A DNA stretch of 21,074 bases from an uncultured Eubacteriales bacterium (GTDB lineage: Bacteria; Bacillota; Clostridia; Oscillospirales; Oscillospiraceae): contig CAUGSS010000041.1 in assembly GCA_959602365.1 (NCBI GenBank), positions 1 to 21,074 of the forward strand. Reading direction: 5' to 3'. The notes under the pieces were generated by a model that worked only from the letters and a program-made list of their open reading frames with translations, was not told where the DNA came from and did no database searches. Below, piece by piece: positions 6,849-13,936 of the stretch; the stretch's first letter is position 1; every line of letters starts with the position of its first letter. The position numbers were made by a program, and so were the translations under genes.

Positions 6849-7307
6849 CTAGGGTGTCTCATACAGCAGTTTCAGCTTTCGGCGGGCGCTGGCCAGCCTG
6901 GCCCGGACGGTGGAGGGCTTCAGATCAAACAGTTCCCCCAGTTCGGTGGCATTGTAGCCCTGAAAGTAGCGCAGGGTGAACAGCCTGCCCTCCTCCTCCG
7001 GCAGCTGAGCGCACAGGGCGGCCACCATGGGTTTGCTGTGGTCGTCCAGATAAAAGAGGTCTGCCTCCGGTTCCGGCTGGCCCTTGGCCCGGCGCACCAG
7101 GTCGATGTAGCGGTTTTTGGCCGTCTTGCGCAGCCAGGCGCGGACCTGGCCGGTGGAGAGATCCTCCAGTTCTCCGCTGTGCTCCAGGGCCCGCAGGAAG
7201 GTGTCCTGGGCAAGGTCCTCGGCTGCGGCGGGATTTCCGGTCATGGCGGTGCACCACTGCACCAGCCAGGGCCGGTGGGTGCGGTAGAGGGCTTCTACAA
7301 ACTCCAT
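6849..7307 (-). CDS. ECF-type RNA polymerase sigma factor
   Basis: A 152-residue sigma-70 family protein with only regions 2 and 4, the ECF layout. Region 2 is seen in AEDLAQDTFLRAL (29-41) and VRAWLRKTAKNRYIDLVRR (55-73). Region 4 runs about 101-147, with LPEEEGRLFTLRYF and the helix-turn-helix ATELGELFDLKPSTVRARL. It directs polymerase to alternative promoters, and its own upstream region resembles an ECF promoter. The start has a modest GGAG about 11 bases upstream and lies 7 bases after the stop of a 39-codon gene. No anti-sigma factor with a membrane helix or zinc motif is in the operon, which is unusual. Confidence 0.93.
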   Translation of the reverse strand: MEFVEALYRTHRPWLVQWCTAMTGNPAAAEDLAQDTFLRALEHSGELEDLSTGQVRAWLRKTAKNRYIDLVRRAKGQPEPEADLFYLDDHSKPMVAALCAQLPEEEGRLFTLRYFQGYNATELGELFDLKPSTVRARLASARRKLKLLYETP

Positions 7308-7314
7308 TGCGGTC

Positions 7315-7434
7315 TCATCTCCGTGTTTCCAGGTCCCAGCGCAGCCACTCCAGCTCCTGAAGCTGACGGCGCACCCGGCGTTTCTCCTCGGGCCGGTGGG
7401 CCCAGGGATGTGCTGTCTTCTGTGTCCGGCGCAT
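7315..7434 (-). CDS. 39-residue basic peptide upstream of the sigma factor
   Basis: A short frame beginning MRRTQKTAHPW and ending LRWDLETRR, with AGGAGG 9 bases before its ATG and its TGA 7 bases before the sigma-factor ATG. The spacing suggests translational coupling. The product is very basic; its second half (VRRQLQELEWLRWDLE) could form an amphipathic helix. It could be a leader peptide, a sigma-binding peptide or simply a coupling cistron. No homology is claimed; the evidence is the ribosome site and the gene packing. Confidence 0.55.
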   Translation of the reverse strand: MRRTQKTAHPWAHRPEEKRRVRRQLQELEWLRWDLETRR

Positions 7435-7470
7435 TTCTGATCGCCTCCTCATCGCCTGTTCTACTATAAA

Positions 7471-7496
7471 AACGAACGGCGGAGGCCAAGTGTTGC
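7471..7496 (-). promoter_or_regulatory. ECF-like promoter of the sigma operon
   Basis: On the minus strand a GCAAC element (7492-7496) is followed after 17 bases by CGTT (7471-7474), resembling the AAC ... CGT pattern of ECF promoters. A TATAGT also overlaps just downstream without a good -35. It lies about 40 bases before the 39-codon gene, and autoregulation is the natural inference. Confidence 0.4.
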
Positions 7497-7504
7497 CCCG
7501 GAGG

Positions 7505-7550
7505 AGAAATTTTTTGAAAAAGGGCCTGCCGCACGGGATGCGGCAGGCCC
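7505..7550 (-). terminator. Terminator of the ATP-grasp gene
   Basis: A perfect 12-bp stem (7522-7533 with 7539-7550), 5-base loop, followed on the minus strand by TTTTTCAAAAAATTT. It lies 20 bases past the ATP-grasp stop. Confidence 0.88.
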
Positions 7551-7569
7551 TGGGGCAGGCGCTGTGAAG

Positions 7570-8937
7570 TTATGCCTCGTCCGCCGGGGCGGCGGGGGCG
7601 CCGGAGCCGGGCGCCTCTGTCCCAGCCGCCGGGCCGAGTGCTGTCGCGGGTTCCGCCGGAGCCGGGGCTGCCCCCTCTGATCCGGTCCCGTCCTGGGCTG
7701 CGGCCTCCGGGTCCGGCCCGGCCTGGGCCGGTTCTTCCTCCGCCGGCGCGAAGGCGGCCTGGATGAAGTCCTCCACCCCCTCCAGAGTGTCGAAGCAGGC
7801 GATGGCCACCTGGTTACCCATGGCCCCGGCCAGGGCGTCGGGCATCCGGGTGAACAGCCGGGCGTGCTCGCCGCACTGCTTCTCCAGCTCCGGCAGGCTG
7901 AGGCGGTAGTCCTCCTCATCCCGGCGCCCGGCGTAGACGCAGTAGCGCTTGGGGCCGTTGTAGCTGTGGCGCAGCTCGTCAAAGGCCACCATGTCCGCCC
8001 AGATCTGGTAGACGTCGGCGCTCTGGCTGAAGTTGAGCATGTCCGGGGTGAAGCCTCCGGCGGGGCGCATATTGACCTCCAGGGCCACGATATCCCCCTT
8101 GCGGCCCAGCCCCTTCTTGCCCCGGGTCAGCCGGAAAAACTCCAGATGGAAAAACCGCCGGGAGGCGCCAAAGGCCTTGAGGGTGGCCTTTCCCGATTTT
8201 TCCACATCTGCCGGCACCCGTTTGTTGACATAATAGTAGGTGGGGACGTGCTCGTTGACCATGTCCATGATGGAGTTGCGGGTGATGTGGCTGGCGGCGA
8301 AGAGCACCTCGCCCCGGGAGTTGCACACGCCGTCATAGGTGGTGACCTCGCCGGCGATGTATTCCTCCATGAGGTAGTCTGTCTCCGGCCGCCGGGCGAA
8401 GAAGGCGCGGATTTCCGCCTCGTCCCTGAGCTTATAGGTGGCGGCAGCCCCCACGCCGTTGTCCGGTTTGGCCACCACCGGATATCCCACCTCCCGGGCA
8501 AAGGCCAGGGCCTGCTCCGGTGTGGTCTCCGGGGTGACGCAGAGCCACCGGGCCACGGGGATGCCCGCCTGGCGGTAGTACTGCTTCATCTGCGATTTGC
8601 GCTTGTATTTTCCGATCTCATGGGATTTGAGGCCGGTGGTGATGTTGAAGTCGGTGCGCAGGGCGGCGTCCAGTTCCAGCCAGTATTCGTTGTTGCTCTC
8701 CACCCAGTCCATTTTGCCGTACCGGCCGGTGAAATACCCCAGGGCCCGGATCATCTGATCGTAGTTTTCCAGGCTGTCCACCCGGTAATACTCGGTCAGC
8801 GCATCCCGCAGCTGAGGGTGCAGGGAGTCGTAGGGCGCGTCGCCCACCCCCAGCACGTTGACTCCGTTCTCTTTCAGGCGGATACAGAACCAGCGGTAGG
8901 CCTCGGGAAAATTTGGCGAAATAAAGACAAAATTCAT
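7570..8937 (-). CDS. ATP-grasp ligase with Ala/Pro-rich tail
   Basis: A 455-residue ATP-grasp protein resembling carbamoyl-phosphate-synthase-like and carboxylate-amine ligases, which join a carboxylate to an amine via an acyl phosphate. The start at 8937 is chosen over the upstream frame start because GGGAG lies 7 bases before it and MNFVFISPNFPE is a sensible first beta-strand. Residues 1-115 form the pre-ATP-grasp domain. The ATP-binding lysine is in VAKPDNGVGAA (155-165), and metal ligands are in ALEVNMRPAGG (285-295). From about 397 to the end the protein is a low-complexity Ala/Pro/Glu/Gly tail not expected for the family. It has its own promoter and is divergent from the esterase gene. 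The substrate is unknown. Confidence 0.85.
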   Translation of the reverse strand: MNFVFISPNFPEAYRWFCIRLKENGVNVLGVGDAPYDSLHPQLRDALTEYYRVDSLENYDQMIRALGYFTGRYGKMDWVESNNEYWLELDAALRTDFNITTGLKSHEIGKYKRKSQMKQYYRQAGIPVARWLCVTPETTPEQALAFAREVGYPVVAKPDNGVGAAATYKLRDEAEIRAFFARRPETDYLMEEYIAGEVTTYDGVCNSRGEVLFAASHITRNSIMDMVNEHVPTYYYVNKRVPADVEKSGKATLKAFGASRRFFHLEFFRLTRGKKGLGRKGDIVALEVNMRPAGGFTPDMLNFSQSADVYQIWADMVAFDELRHSYNGPKRYCVYAGRRDEEDYRLSLPELEKQCGEHARLFTRMPDALAGAMGNQVAIACFDTLEGVEDFIQAAFAPAEEEPAQAGPDPEAAAQDGTGSEGAAPAPAEPATALGPAAGTEAPGSGAPAAPADEA

Positions 8938-8980
8938 AGCGCTTCTCCCTCTCTTGTTATTTAACGCTTTTATGCTTGAA

Positions 8981-9009
8981 ATTATAGACGCTGTTGGGAC
9001 AGAATGCAA
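8981..9009 (-). promoter_or_regulatory. Sigma-A promoter of the ATP-grasp gene
   Basis: TTGCAT (9004-9009) and a perfect TATAAT (8981-8986), separated by exactly 17 bases on the minus strand. Transcription should start near 8974, giving a leader of about 37 bases. Confidence 0.85.
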
Positions 9010-9101
9010 GAAAAACCCAGCTGTGCTCCCCCTTTTCTTCTCTTGTCCCCGGGGGTTTTTTATGATACCATAATGATAAAAGCCAGAAGGAGGCGAAGGG
9101 C

Positions 9102-9848
9102 ATGTATCAGGAATACCACAAGGAGTACAGCACCCATCTGGAGCGGGAGATGGAATTCAAAGTCTATGGCCGGGGCGGCAAGCCGGTGCTGGTCTTTCCC
9201 TGCCAGAACGGGCGCTTCTTCGACTGGGAGGGCTTTGGAATGCTGGTCACCCTGGGGGACTGGCTGGAGCGGGAAAAGATCCAGCTGTTCTGCGTGGATA
9301 CCATTGACAGTGAGACCCTTTCCAACCAGCGGGGCGATCCCTGTGTCCGGGTGCGCCGCCACGAGGCTTGGTTTCAATATCTTGTGCAGGAGCTGGTGCC
9401 CCGTATCCACCAGATCAACCCTTCGGGCCAGGACATTTTGACCACCGGCTTTTCCATGGGGGCCTACCATGCGGCCAACTGCTTCTTCCGCCGGCCGGAT
9501 CTCTTTGACAGCGTCATCGCCCTGTCCGGGGTTTATGACACTGAGGCCATGTATGGGGGCTATATGGACGATTTGGTCTATCTCAACGACCCATGCGTCA
9601 GCCTGGCCAACATGCCGCCGGATCATCCCTATATCCGGCTGTTCAACCAGCGGAAGATCATGATCTGCGTCGGCCAGGGAGCCTGGGAGGGCCCGCTGCT
9701 GGAGGGCACCCGCAAGCTGGATGCCGTGCTCCGCAGCAAGGGCATCCACGCCTGGGTGGACTACTGGGGGCTGGATGTCAATCACGACTGGCCCTGGTGG
9801 AAGCGGCAGATCCGCTACTTCCTGCCCTTTGTGGTGGGAGAGCCCTGA
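9102..9848 (+). CDS. Esterase-family alpha/beta hydrolase
   Basis: A cytoplasmic protein of 248 residues related to the esterase D / S-formylglutathione-hydrolase-like family. The nucleophile elbow is GFSMG with Ser118, and a C-terminal His (H228 in VNHDWPWW) is the likely base; the acid was not assigned. No signal peptide is present. AGGAGG sits 8 bases before the ATG. It starts 164 bases from the divergent ATP-grasp gene and 50 bases before the YitT gene, so it may share a transcript with the latter. Ester or thioester hydrolysis is expected; the substrate cannot be told. Pairing with an ATP-grasp ligase hints at a shared small-molecule pathway, which is inference. Confidence 0.85.
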   Translation: MYQEYHKEYSTHLEREMEFKVYGRGGKPVLVFPCQNGRFFDWEGFGMLVTLGDWLEREKIQLFCVDTIDSETLSNQRGDPCVRVRRHEAWFQYLVQELVPRIHQINPSGQDILTTGFSMGAYHAANCFFRRPDLFDSVIALSGVYDTEAMYGGYMDDLVYLNDPCVSLANMPPDHPYIRLFNQRKIMICVGQGAWEGPLLEGTRKLDAVLRSKGIHAWVDYWGLDVNHDWPWWKRQIRYFLPFVVGEP

Positions 9849-9863
9849 GCGGGATGATACCAT

Positions 9864-9883
9864 GGGCGGACGGCCGCCCGAGA
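9864..9883 (+). repeat. Short GC hairpin repeat, copy 1
   Basis: GGGCGG pairs with CCGCCC just before the YitT ribosome site. The same 19-20 base unit, differing by one C, occurs at 10798-10816 ahead of the next gene. It may be a small dispersed repeat or a translation-modulating hairpin. Confidence 0.45.
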
Positions 9884-9901
9884 GAGAGGACGTAATTTTT
9901 G

Positions 9902-10765
9902 GTGAAGAAAGCATTTTCCCTGACCGTGTGGCTGGCAGAGATCATCTTCGGCTGCGCGGCTTTTGCCCTGGGGTTTGACATGTTCCTGCTGCCCCACGAC
10001 ATCAACGCCGGCGGCCTGAGCGGCCTGGCCATGATCCTGGTGGAGCTGATTGGGTGGGGCTCTGTGGGCTGGGTGACGCTGCTGGCCAATGTGCCCCTGT
10101 TCCTGCTGGGCGGCTGGAAGGTGGGACGGAAGTTCTTTGTGGGCTCCGTCATCGGCGCTGTTGCCCTGTCGGTGTGGATGGAGGTATTTGAGCTGCTGCC
10201 GCCGGTCTCCACCGAGCCCATGCTGGGGGCCATTTACGGCGGCGTCATCTGCGGCGCCGGAGCCGGCCTGGTCTTTCTGGCCGGGGCCTCCACCGGCGGT
10301 TCGGACATCATTGTCCGGCTACTGAAGATGCGCTGGCGCAACATCCCCATCGGCAAGATTGTGCTGGGCTTTGACGGCGTGGTGGTGATTCTGACCGCGC
10401 TGGTATTCCAGGATTTCTCCAGCCTGCTCTACTGCGGCATCACCCTCTTCCTGTGCTCCAAAGTGCTGGACGGGGTGGTGTACAGTTTTGACTACTCCAA
10501 GGTGGCTCTGATCATCTCCGAGCAGCATGAGGCCATCGCCGCAGCGGTGGATGAAAAGCTGGACCGGGGCGCCACCTTCCTCTACGGCCAGGGCAGCTAC
10601 AGCGGAAAGAACACCAAGGTGGTGCTCACCGCGGTCAAGCGCTATCAGCTGGCGGAGCTTAAAGAGCTGGTGGTGGAGATTGATCCCAATGCCTTTATCA
10701 TCCTGCAGGACAGCCATCAGGTGCTGGGAGACGGCTTCAGCCGGTACACCAAGGACGCCCTCTGA
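9902..10765 (+). CDS. YitT-family membrane protein
   Basis: An integral membrane protein of about 287 residues. The N-terminal two-thirds carries the hydrophobic segments of the YitT/DUF161 family, with ALGFDMFLLPHDINAGGLSGLA and ASTGGSDIIVRLL as family hallmarks. The C-terminal soluble DUF2179 domain starts at DYSKVALIIS and includes GATFLYGQGSYSGK. The start is GTG 9902 or TTG 9899, both following AGAGAGGA; there is no in-frame ATG at the N-terminus. The family is common in Firmicutes but its transport substrate is not established. It follows the esterase by 50 bases and ends before a strong terminator. Confidence 0.92.
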   Translation: MKKAFSLTVWLAEIIFGCAAFALGFDMFLLPHDINAGGLSGLAMILVELIGWGSVGWVTLLANVPLFLLGGWKVGRKFFVGSVIGAVALSVWMEVFELLPPVSTEPMLGAIYGGVICGAGAGLVFLAGASTGGSDIIVRLLKMRWRNIPIGKIVLGFDGVVVILTALVFQDFSSLLYCGITLFLCSKVLDGVVYSFDYSKVALIISEQHEAIAAAVDEKLDRGATFLYGQGSYSGKNTKVVLTAVKRYQLAELKELVVEIDPNAFIILQDSHQVLGDGFSRYTKDAL

Positions 10766-10790
10766 ACCGGGCAGGCCACAGATGAAAGAG

Positions 10791-10816
10791 GGGCGCCGGG
10801 CGGACGGCGCCCGAGA
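10791..10816 (+). repeat. Short GC hairpin repeat, copy 2
   Basis: GGGCGCC (10791-10797) can pair with GGCGCCC (10806-10812), and an alternative GGGCG/CGCCC fold uses the unit shared with 9864-9883. It lies in the 127-base gap after the YitT gene, just before that gene's terminator. Confidence 0.45.
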
Positions 10817-10833
10817 AAACAGCAGACCGATCC

Positions 10834-10870
10834 CGGCGCCCGGAGCTACGCTATCCGGGCGCCGTATTTT
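10834..10870 (+). terminator. Terminator after the YitT gene
   Basis: A perfect 11-bp stem (10834-10844 with 10854-10864), 9-base loop, then TATTTT. The hairpin lies only 10 bases before the ribosome site of the next gene, so it could also act as an attenuator for that gene. Confidence 0.7.
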
Positions 10871-10892
10871 CAGAAGGAGAGATGATTCAGAT

Positions 10893-11399
10893 ATGTTTCG
10901 GGATATGCGGAGAAGCCGGCAGGCCATGACCCGGGCGGAGTGCGACGCGGTGCTCTTTCGGGGCACCTCCGGCGTGCTGGCCCTGGCCGGGGACGAGGGC
11001 TATCCCTATGCCCTGCCCATCAGCTATGCCTATGACGGGGCGCGGGTCTATTTTCACTGTGCCAAGTCCGGCCACAAGCTGGACGCCCTCCGGCGCTGCC
11101 CCAAGGCCTCCTTCTGCGTTGTGGACCAGGACCAGGTGGTGCCCCAGGCATACACCAGCTATTTCCGCAGTGTCATTTTGTTTGGCACCCTGCGGATTCT
11201 GGAGGAGGACGGGGACAAGCACGCCGCCATTGAGCGGCTGGCCCTCAAATATGCCCCGACGGACACGCCCGAGGGGCGGCAGGCGGCCATTGAGGGGGAA
11301 TGGGGCGCGCTCTGTCTGCTGGAGATGACCGTGGAGCACTGTTCCGGCAAGGAGGCCATAGAGCTGGTCCGGGCCAGAGCGCAGGAGAGGGGAAAATAA
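10893..11399 (+). CDS. Pyridoxamine 5'-phosphate oxidase-like (Nim-type) flavin protein
   Basis: A 168-residue split-barrel protein of the PNPOx-like family, close in form to 5-nitroimidazole-resistance (Nim) proteins. The start at 10893 gives MFRDMRRSRQ, the usual N-terminus of this group, although AAGGAG is a long 13 bases upstream; ATG 10905 is an alternative. Typical motifs are GTSGVLALAGDEGYPYALPISY (about 28-49), FHCAKSGHKLDALRR and CLLEMTVEHCSGKEA near the end. It probably binds FMN or another cofactor and reduces or binds small molecules in the cytoplasm. Drug resistance cannot be inferred from sequence alone. Confidence 0.9.
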   Translation: MFRDMRRSRQAMTRAECDAVLFRGTSGVLALAGDEGYPYALPISYAYDGARVYFHCAKSGHKLDALRRCPKASFCVVDQDQVVPQAYTSYFRSVILFGTLRILEEDGDKHAAIERLALKYAPTDTPEGRQAAIEGEWGALCLLEMTVEHCSGKEAIELVRARAQERGK

Positions 11400-11401
11400 T
11401 A

Positions 11402-11439
11402 ACAGACCGGCTGCAGGCAGCTGCCTGCAGCCGGTTTGT
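11402..11439. terminator. Bidirectional terminator between convergent genes
   Basis: A perfect 28-base palindrome (11407-11434) that extends about five more pairs outward. It is followed by TTTGTCTGGTT on the plus strand and by TCTGTTATTATTTT on the minus strand. It separates the Nim-like gene from the vWA gene. Confidence 0.88.
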
Positions 11440-11443
11440 CTGG

Positions 11444-12919
11444 TTATGGGGCGGTGGTTACGGCCTCACAGCAGCGATAATCGGTGTCGATGTTGTGGGC
11501 GATCAGTCTCACTTTGAAATTCCGGGCGTTGCACATGGCGTTGGTATTGCCGCCGGACACATCCAGATCTTCGGGAAGCACGAACTTGATGCACTGCACC
11601 AGCACATCCCGGCAGCTGGGATAGTTGTGGGCGGGAATGGTGATGGCCTTCATGCCCCGCTGGTGTTCGCCGCCGTTGGCATCCACCTCGGTGAGGATGA
11701 CGGCCAGGGCCACCCGTTTGCCGGGGCAGACGTCTTTCACGGTGACATCCAGCTGTAAGATCCGCCCCAGGGACTCCAGATAGGCGTCCCCCAGGTCGAT
11801 CCGCAGCGCATCCTGGCAGCCGCCCATGGTGACGTTGACCGGGACGGGGCAGGGCTCTGGCGTGATGACGATGCCGCACTCCACGGTGACGGAGGGATCG
11901 GGAAAGACCACCACATTTCCCTCGTTGTCAGAGTAGTCGATGGACTGGTTGATTTTTACCTCCCCCGAGGTCTGGCCGATGTGTTGGACCTGGAATTCCA
12001 GCGAGGCGCCCTCGTTGGCGGAGACGCCCAGCTCTGGAATTTTCCACTGCAGGGTGTGGGCATCCAGGGCGGCCGCGGTCCCGGCGGTGGGGGACATGAG
12101 GCTGGTAATGATGAAATCCGGATGGATGATCTCGTCAATGATGATATCCGTGGCGCCTGGCTTGGAGATGTTGGCGGCCAGATCCCGGAACAGATCTTCC
12201 AGTTCGGCGTCGTCCGGGGTCACCGCCACATGGGAGGCGTCGGGATCGGTGGCCCAGTCGTTGAGCACCGCCACGTCGATTCCGTCGGAGCCGATCAGCC
12301 CGATGCAGTAGATGATGATGCCGGCGGCTCTGGCGGCGGCGGCCACAGGGGCCGGCGGCGCTCCGGCCGTGGTCTTTCCGTCGGTGAACATGACGATCAC
12401 CTTCGCGTTGGTGGACGTAGGATCAAACAGCTGCACCGCCTGTTCAAAGGCGTCCGCATGGTTGGTGGAGCCGCCCGCCGTCAGTGCGGCCACGGCGGCC
12501 TTCAGATCGGCCACCGAAGTGATCAGCTGAGTGTCCGCCGTGGCGGTGGTGGCAAAGCTGACAATGCCGATGCGGCTGCCGGAGCCGATATTGCCGTCCT
12601 GTGTGCTGTCGGTGGCCTCGTCGATGATGTCGATAAAGGTGTCCGCGCCGGCCTTCATATTGGCTAAAGGGTTGCCCGCCATGCTTCCGGAGCGGTCCAA
12701 GACCAGAACGATGTCTGTGGGGTTGGACGCGATATCCGGGGAAGCGGCCAGGGCGAGGGTCAGAAAGCCCCGGAAGGGCCCTCTGTGCTCCATTTTATGA
12801 GGCCGGGCGGGAAGAGGTCCGTCGAGGCCAGGATTATTGGGCCGAAACAGGGAGAAACGGTCCGTATTTTGGAAGAGATGTGGCGACGCCGTCGGAGCCA
12901 AAACCAGGGCATGCCGCAA
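11444..12919 (-). CDS. von Willebrand factor A domain protein, start unclear
   Basis: A protein of up to 491 residues with a complete metal-ion-dependent adhesion site, numbered from the TTG at 12919: DRSGSM (75-80), T152 in GGSTNHADA and D180 in MFTDGKTT. The vWA domain spans about 67-255. It is followed by a beta-rich segment and a Cys-rich C-terminus (CGIVITPEPC, CQDALRID, CPGKR, CRDVLVQC, YRCCEA). The vWA domain binds protein ligands through a divalent cation; the partner is unknown. The start is not settled. The recognisable part begins at FRPNNPGLDGP (codon 25, near 12847), but no ATG or good ribosome site lies near it; the TTG at 12919 and a CTG at 12850 are the alternatives, and ATG 12793 would cut into the conserved N-terminus. 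No convincing signal peptide is visible. It appears monocistronic. Confidence 0.82.
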   Translation of the reverse strand: MRHALVLAPTASPHLFQNTDRFSLFRPNNPGLDGPLPARPHKMEHRGPFRGFLTLALAASPDIASNPTDIVLVLDRSGSMAGNPLANMKAGADTFIDIIDEATDSTQDGNIGSGSRIGIVSFATTATADTQLITSVADLKAAVAALTAGGSTNHADAFEQAVQLFDPTSTNAKVIVMFTDGKTTAGAPPAPVAAAARAAGIIIYCIGLIGSDGIDVAVLNDWATDPDASHVAVTPDDAELEDLFRDLAANISKPGATDIIIDEIIHPDFIITSLMSPTAGTAAALDAHTLQWKIPELGVSANEGASLEFQVQHIGQTSGEVKINQSIDYSDNEGNVVVFPDPSVTVECGIVITPEPCPVPVNVTMGGCQDALRIDLGDAYLESLGRILQLDVTVKDVCPGKRVALAVILTEVDANGGEHQRGMKAITIPAHNYPSCRDVLVQCIKFVLPEDLDVSGGNTNAMCNARNFKVRLIAHNIDTDYRCCEAVTTAP

Positions 12920-12935
12920 GACAAAGTAAGCGTGT

Positions 12936-13020
12936 TCTGCTGAGCCCCAGGGGAGCGAAGCATCTTTTCCCCGCAGAGAGAGCTGCCGGGAAAAGATCCT
13001 TCGCCGGCGCTCAGGATGGC
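12936..13020. repeat. Long imperfect palindromic repeat upstream of the vWA gene
   Basis: CTGAGC ... GCGAAGCATCTTTTCCC (about 12940-12971) is mirrored by GGGAAAAGATCCTTCGC ... GCTCAGGATG (12988-13018), with a small GCAG/CTGC stem in the loop. The arms read like the widespread interspersed GCGAAG/CTTCGC-CTCAGGATG palindromic elements of many bacterial genomes. Function is unknown; it may be a non-autonomous mobile repeat. It lies between the vWA gene and the nitroreductase terminator. Confidence 0.65.
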
Positions 13021-13056
13021 AAAAAGCGGAGGCTGCTGCAAATATTTGCAGCAGCC
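13020..13056 (-). terminator. Terminator of the ferredoxin-nitroreductase gene
   Basis: A perfect 26-base palindrome (13031-13056) with AT-rich centre, followed on the minus strand by TCCGCTTTTTGCC. It lies about 33 bases past the stop. Confidence 0.8.
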
Positions 13057-13088
13057 CCCGGGGCCGGGCGGCAGGGCAGGGGGCGTGC

Positions 13089-13853
13089 TCAGCCCCGCCA
13101 GCAGATTTCCGCCCGGGGCCTGGGGGGCTGATTGGGATAGCGCTCCCCCTGGGCGTAGCCCACCATCAGGGCGCAGCGCAGATTACTGCCCTCGGGGATG
13201 CCCAGATAGGCGCTCAGAGTCCGGTCGGCCTGGGCAATCTGCTTGAGATATCCTCCCCAGCAGGTGGCCAGTCCCGCCTGATTGAGCTGCAGTTCCACCA
13301 GCGCCATGGCCAGCGCAGGGTCTGCCACCGGGTTCAGCGCGTCATCCGGGGACCAGGCCAGGATCACGCAGGGGGCGTCACAGGTGAGCAGATTGGTGCC
13401 CGCCGCCCGGATTTTGATAAGTTCTTTGGCCTCTCCGGTGCGCTGAGCGAAGTCCAGGGCCATCTGGGTGACCTTTTCGGTCTCTTCCAATCCGTAGAGC
13501 ACCGTCCAGCGATGCAGGTGGGCATTCTTGCCGCTGGGGGCGTATTCCGCCAAATCCAGTGCCCGCTGGATAATCTCCCGGGGCGGGGTGTCAGGGCGGA
13601 AGTGGCGCACCGAGCGCCGGCGCACAATCAGCTCCTCCAGGGCGTTTTCCGGCGCGGGACAGGAGAGCGCGGTCCCGGGCACCTCCAGGGACACCGCCTG
13701 TTTGGGGCAGGTGGCCACGCAGTGGCCGCACTGGATGCAGCGCCGCCGCTCCCGGGGGGCGGGGATGCCGTCTTCCATGCCCAGGTAGCCCATGGGGCAC
13801 ACCCGCACGCAGCTGCCGCAGCCCACGCATTTTGTCGGATCAAATGTAATCAT
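13089..13853 (-). CDS. Nitroreductase with N-terminal 2[4Fe-4S] ferredoxin domain
   Basis: A 254-residue fusion. Residues 1-60 hold two CxxCxxCxxxCP clusters (CVGCGSCVRVCP and CIQCGHCVATCP), binding two [4Fe-4S] centres. Residues about 75-250 form a nitroreductase FMN domain, with RRRSVRHFRP, AEYAPSGKNAHLHRW and LATCWGGYL. It should pass electrons from a ferredoxin-type donor through FMN to an oxidised organic substrate in the cytoplasm. The ATG at 13853 is preferred to the in-frame GTG 9 bases earlier because AAAGGAG is 8 bases from the ATG and too close to the GTG. It is a single gene, divergent from the potassium operon. Its substrate is unknown. Confidence 0.92.
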   Translation of the reverse strand: MITFDPTKCVGCGSCVRVCPMGYLGMEDGIPAPRERRRCIQCGHCVATCPKQAVSLEVPGTALSCPAPENALEELIVRRRSVRHFRPDTPPREIIQRALDLAEYAPSGKNAHLHRWTVLYGLEETEKVTQMALDFAQRTGEAKELIKIRAAGTNLLTCDAPCVILAWSPDDALNPVADPALAMALVELQLNQAGLATCWGGYLKQIAQADRTLSAYLGIPEGSNLRCALMVGYAQGERYPNQPPRPRAEICWRG

Positions 13854-13936
13854 GGGTTTCACTCCTTTGTGCTAGTTTACCATAGAAAAGTGGAAAAGAA
13901 CAGTTTTATTTGCCCCTTTTGCGCATGCGTTTCCGA

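Noticed and set aside
9040..9085. A possible promoter or C/G-run hairpin before the esterase gene
   Set aside because: CATAAT and TTGTCC are separated by 20 bases, and the CCCCC/GGGGG pairing has a long loop, so neither is convincing.
10527..10892. N-terminal extension of the Nim-like protein in an open frame
   Set aside because: It overlaps the YitT gene and passes through a terminator; the internal ATG at 10893 gives the family's normal N-terminus.
12760..13041. A minus-strand frame that could make an N-terminal extension of the vWA gene by frameshift
   Set aside because: It translates the palindromic repeat and terminator, and overlaps the vWA N-terminus in another frame; no domain supports it.
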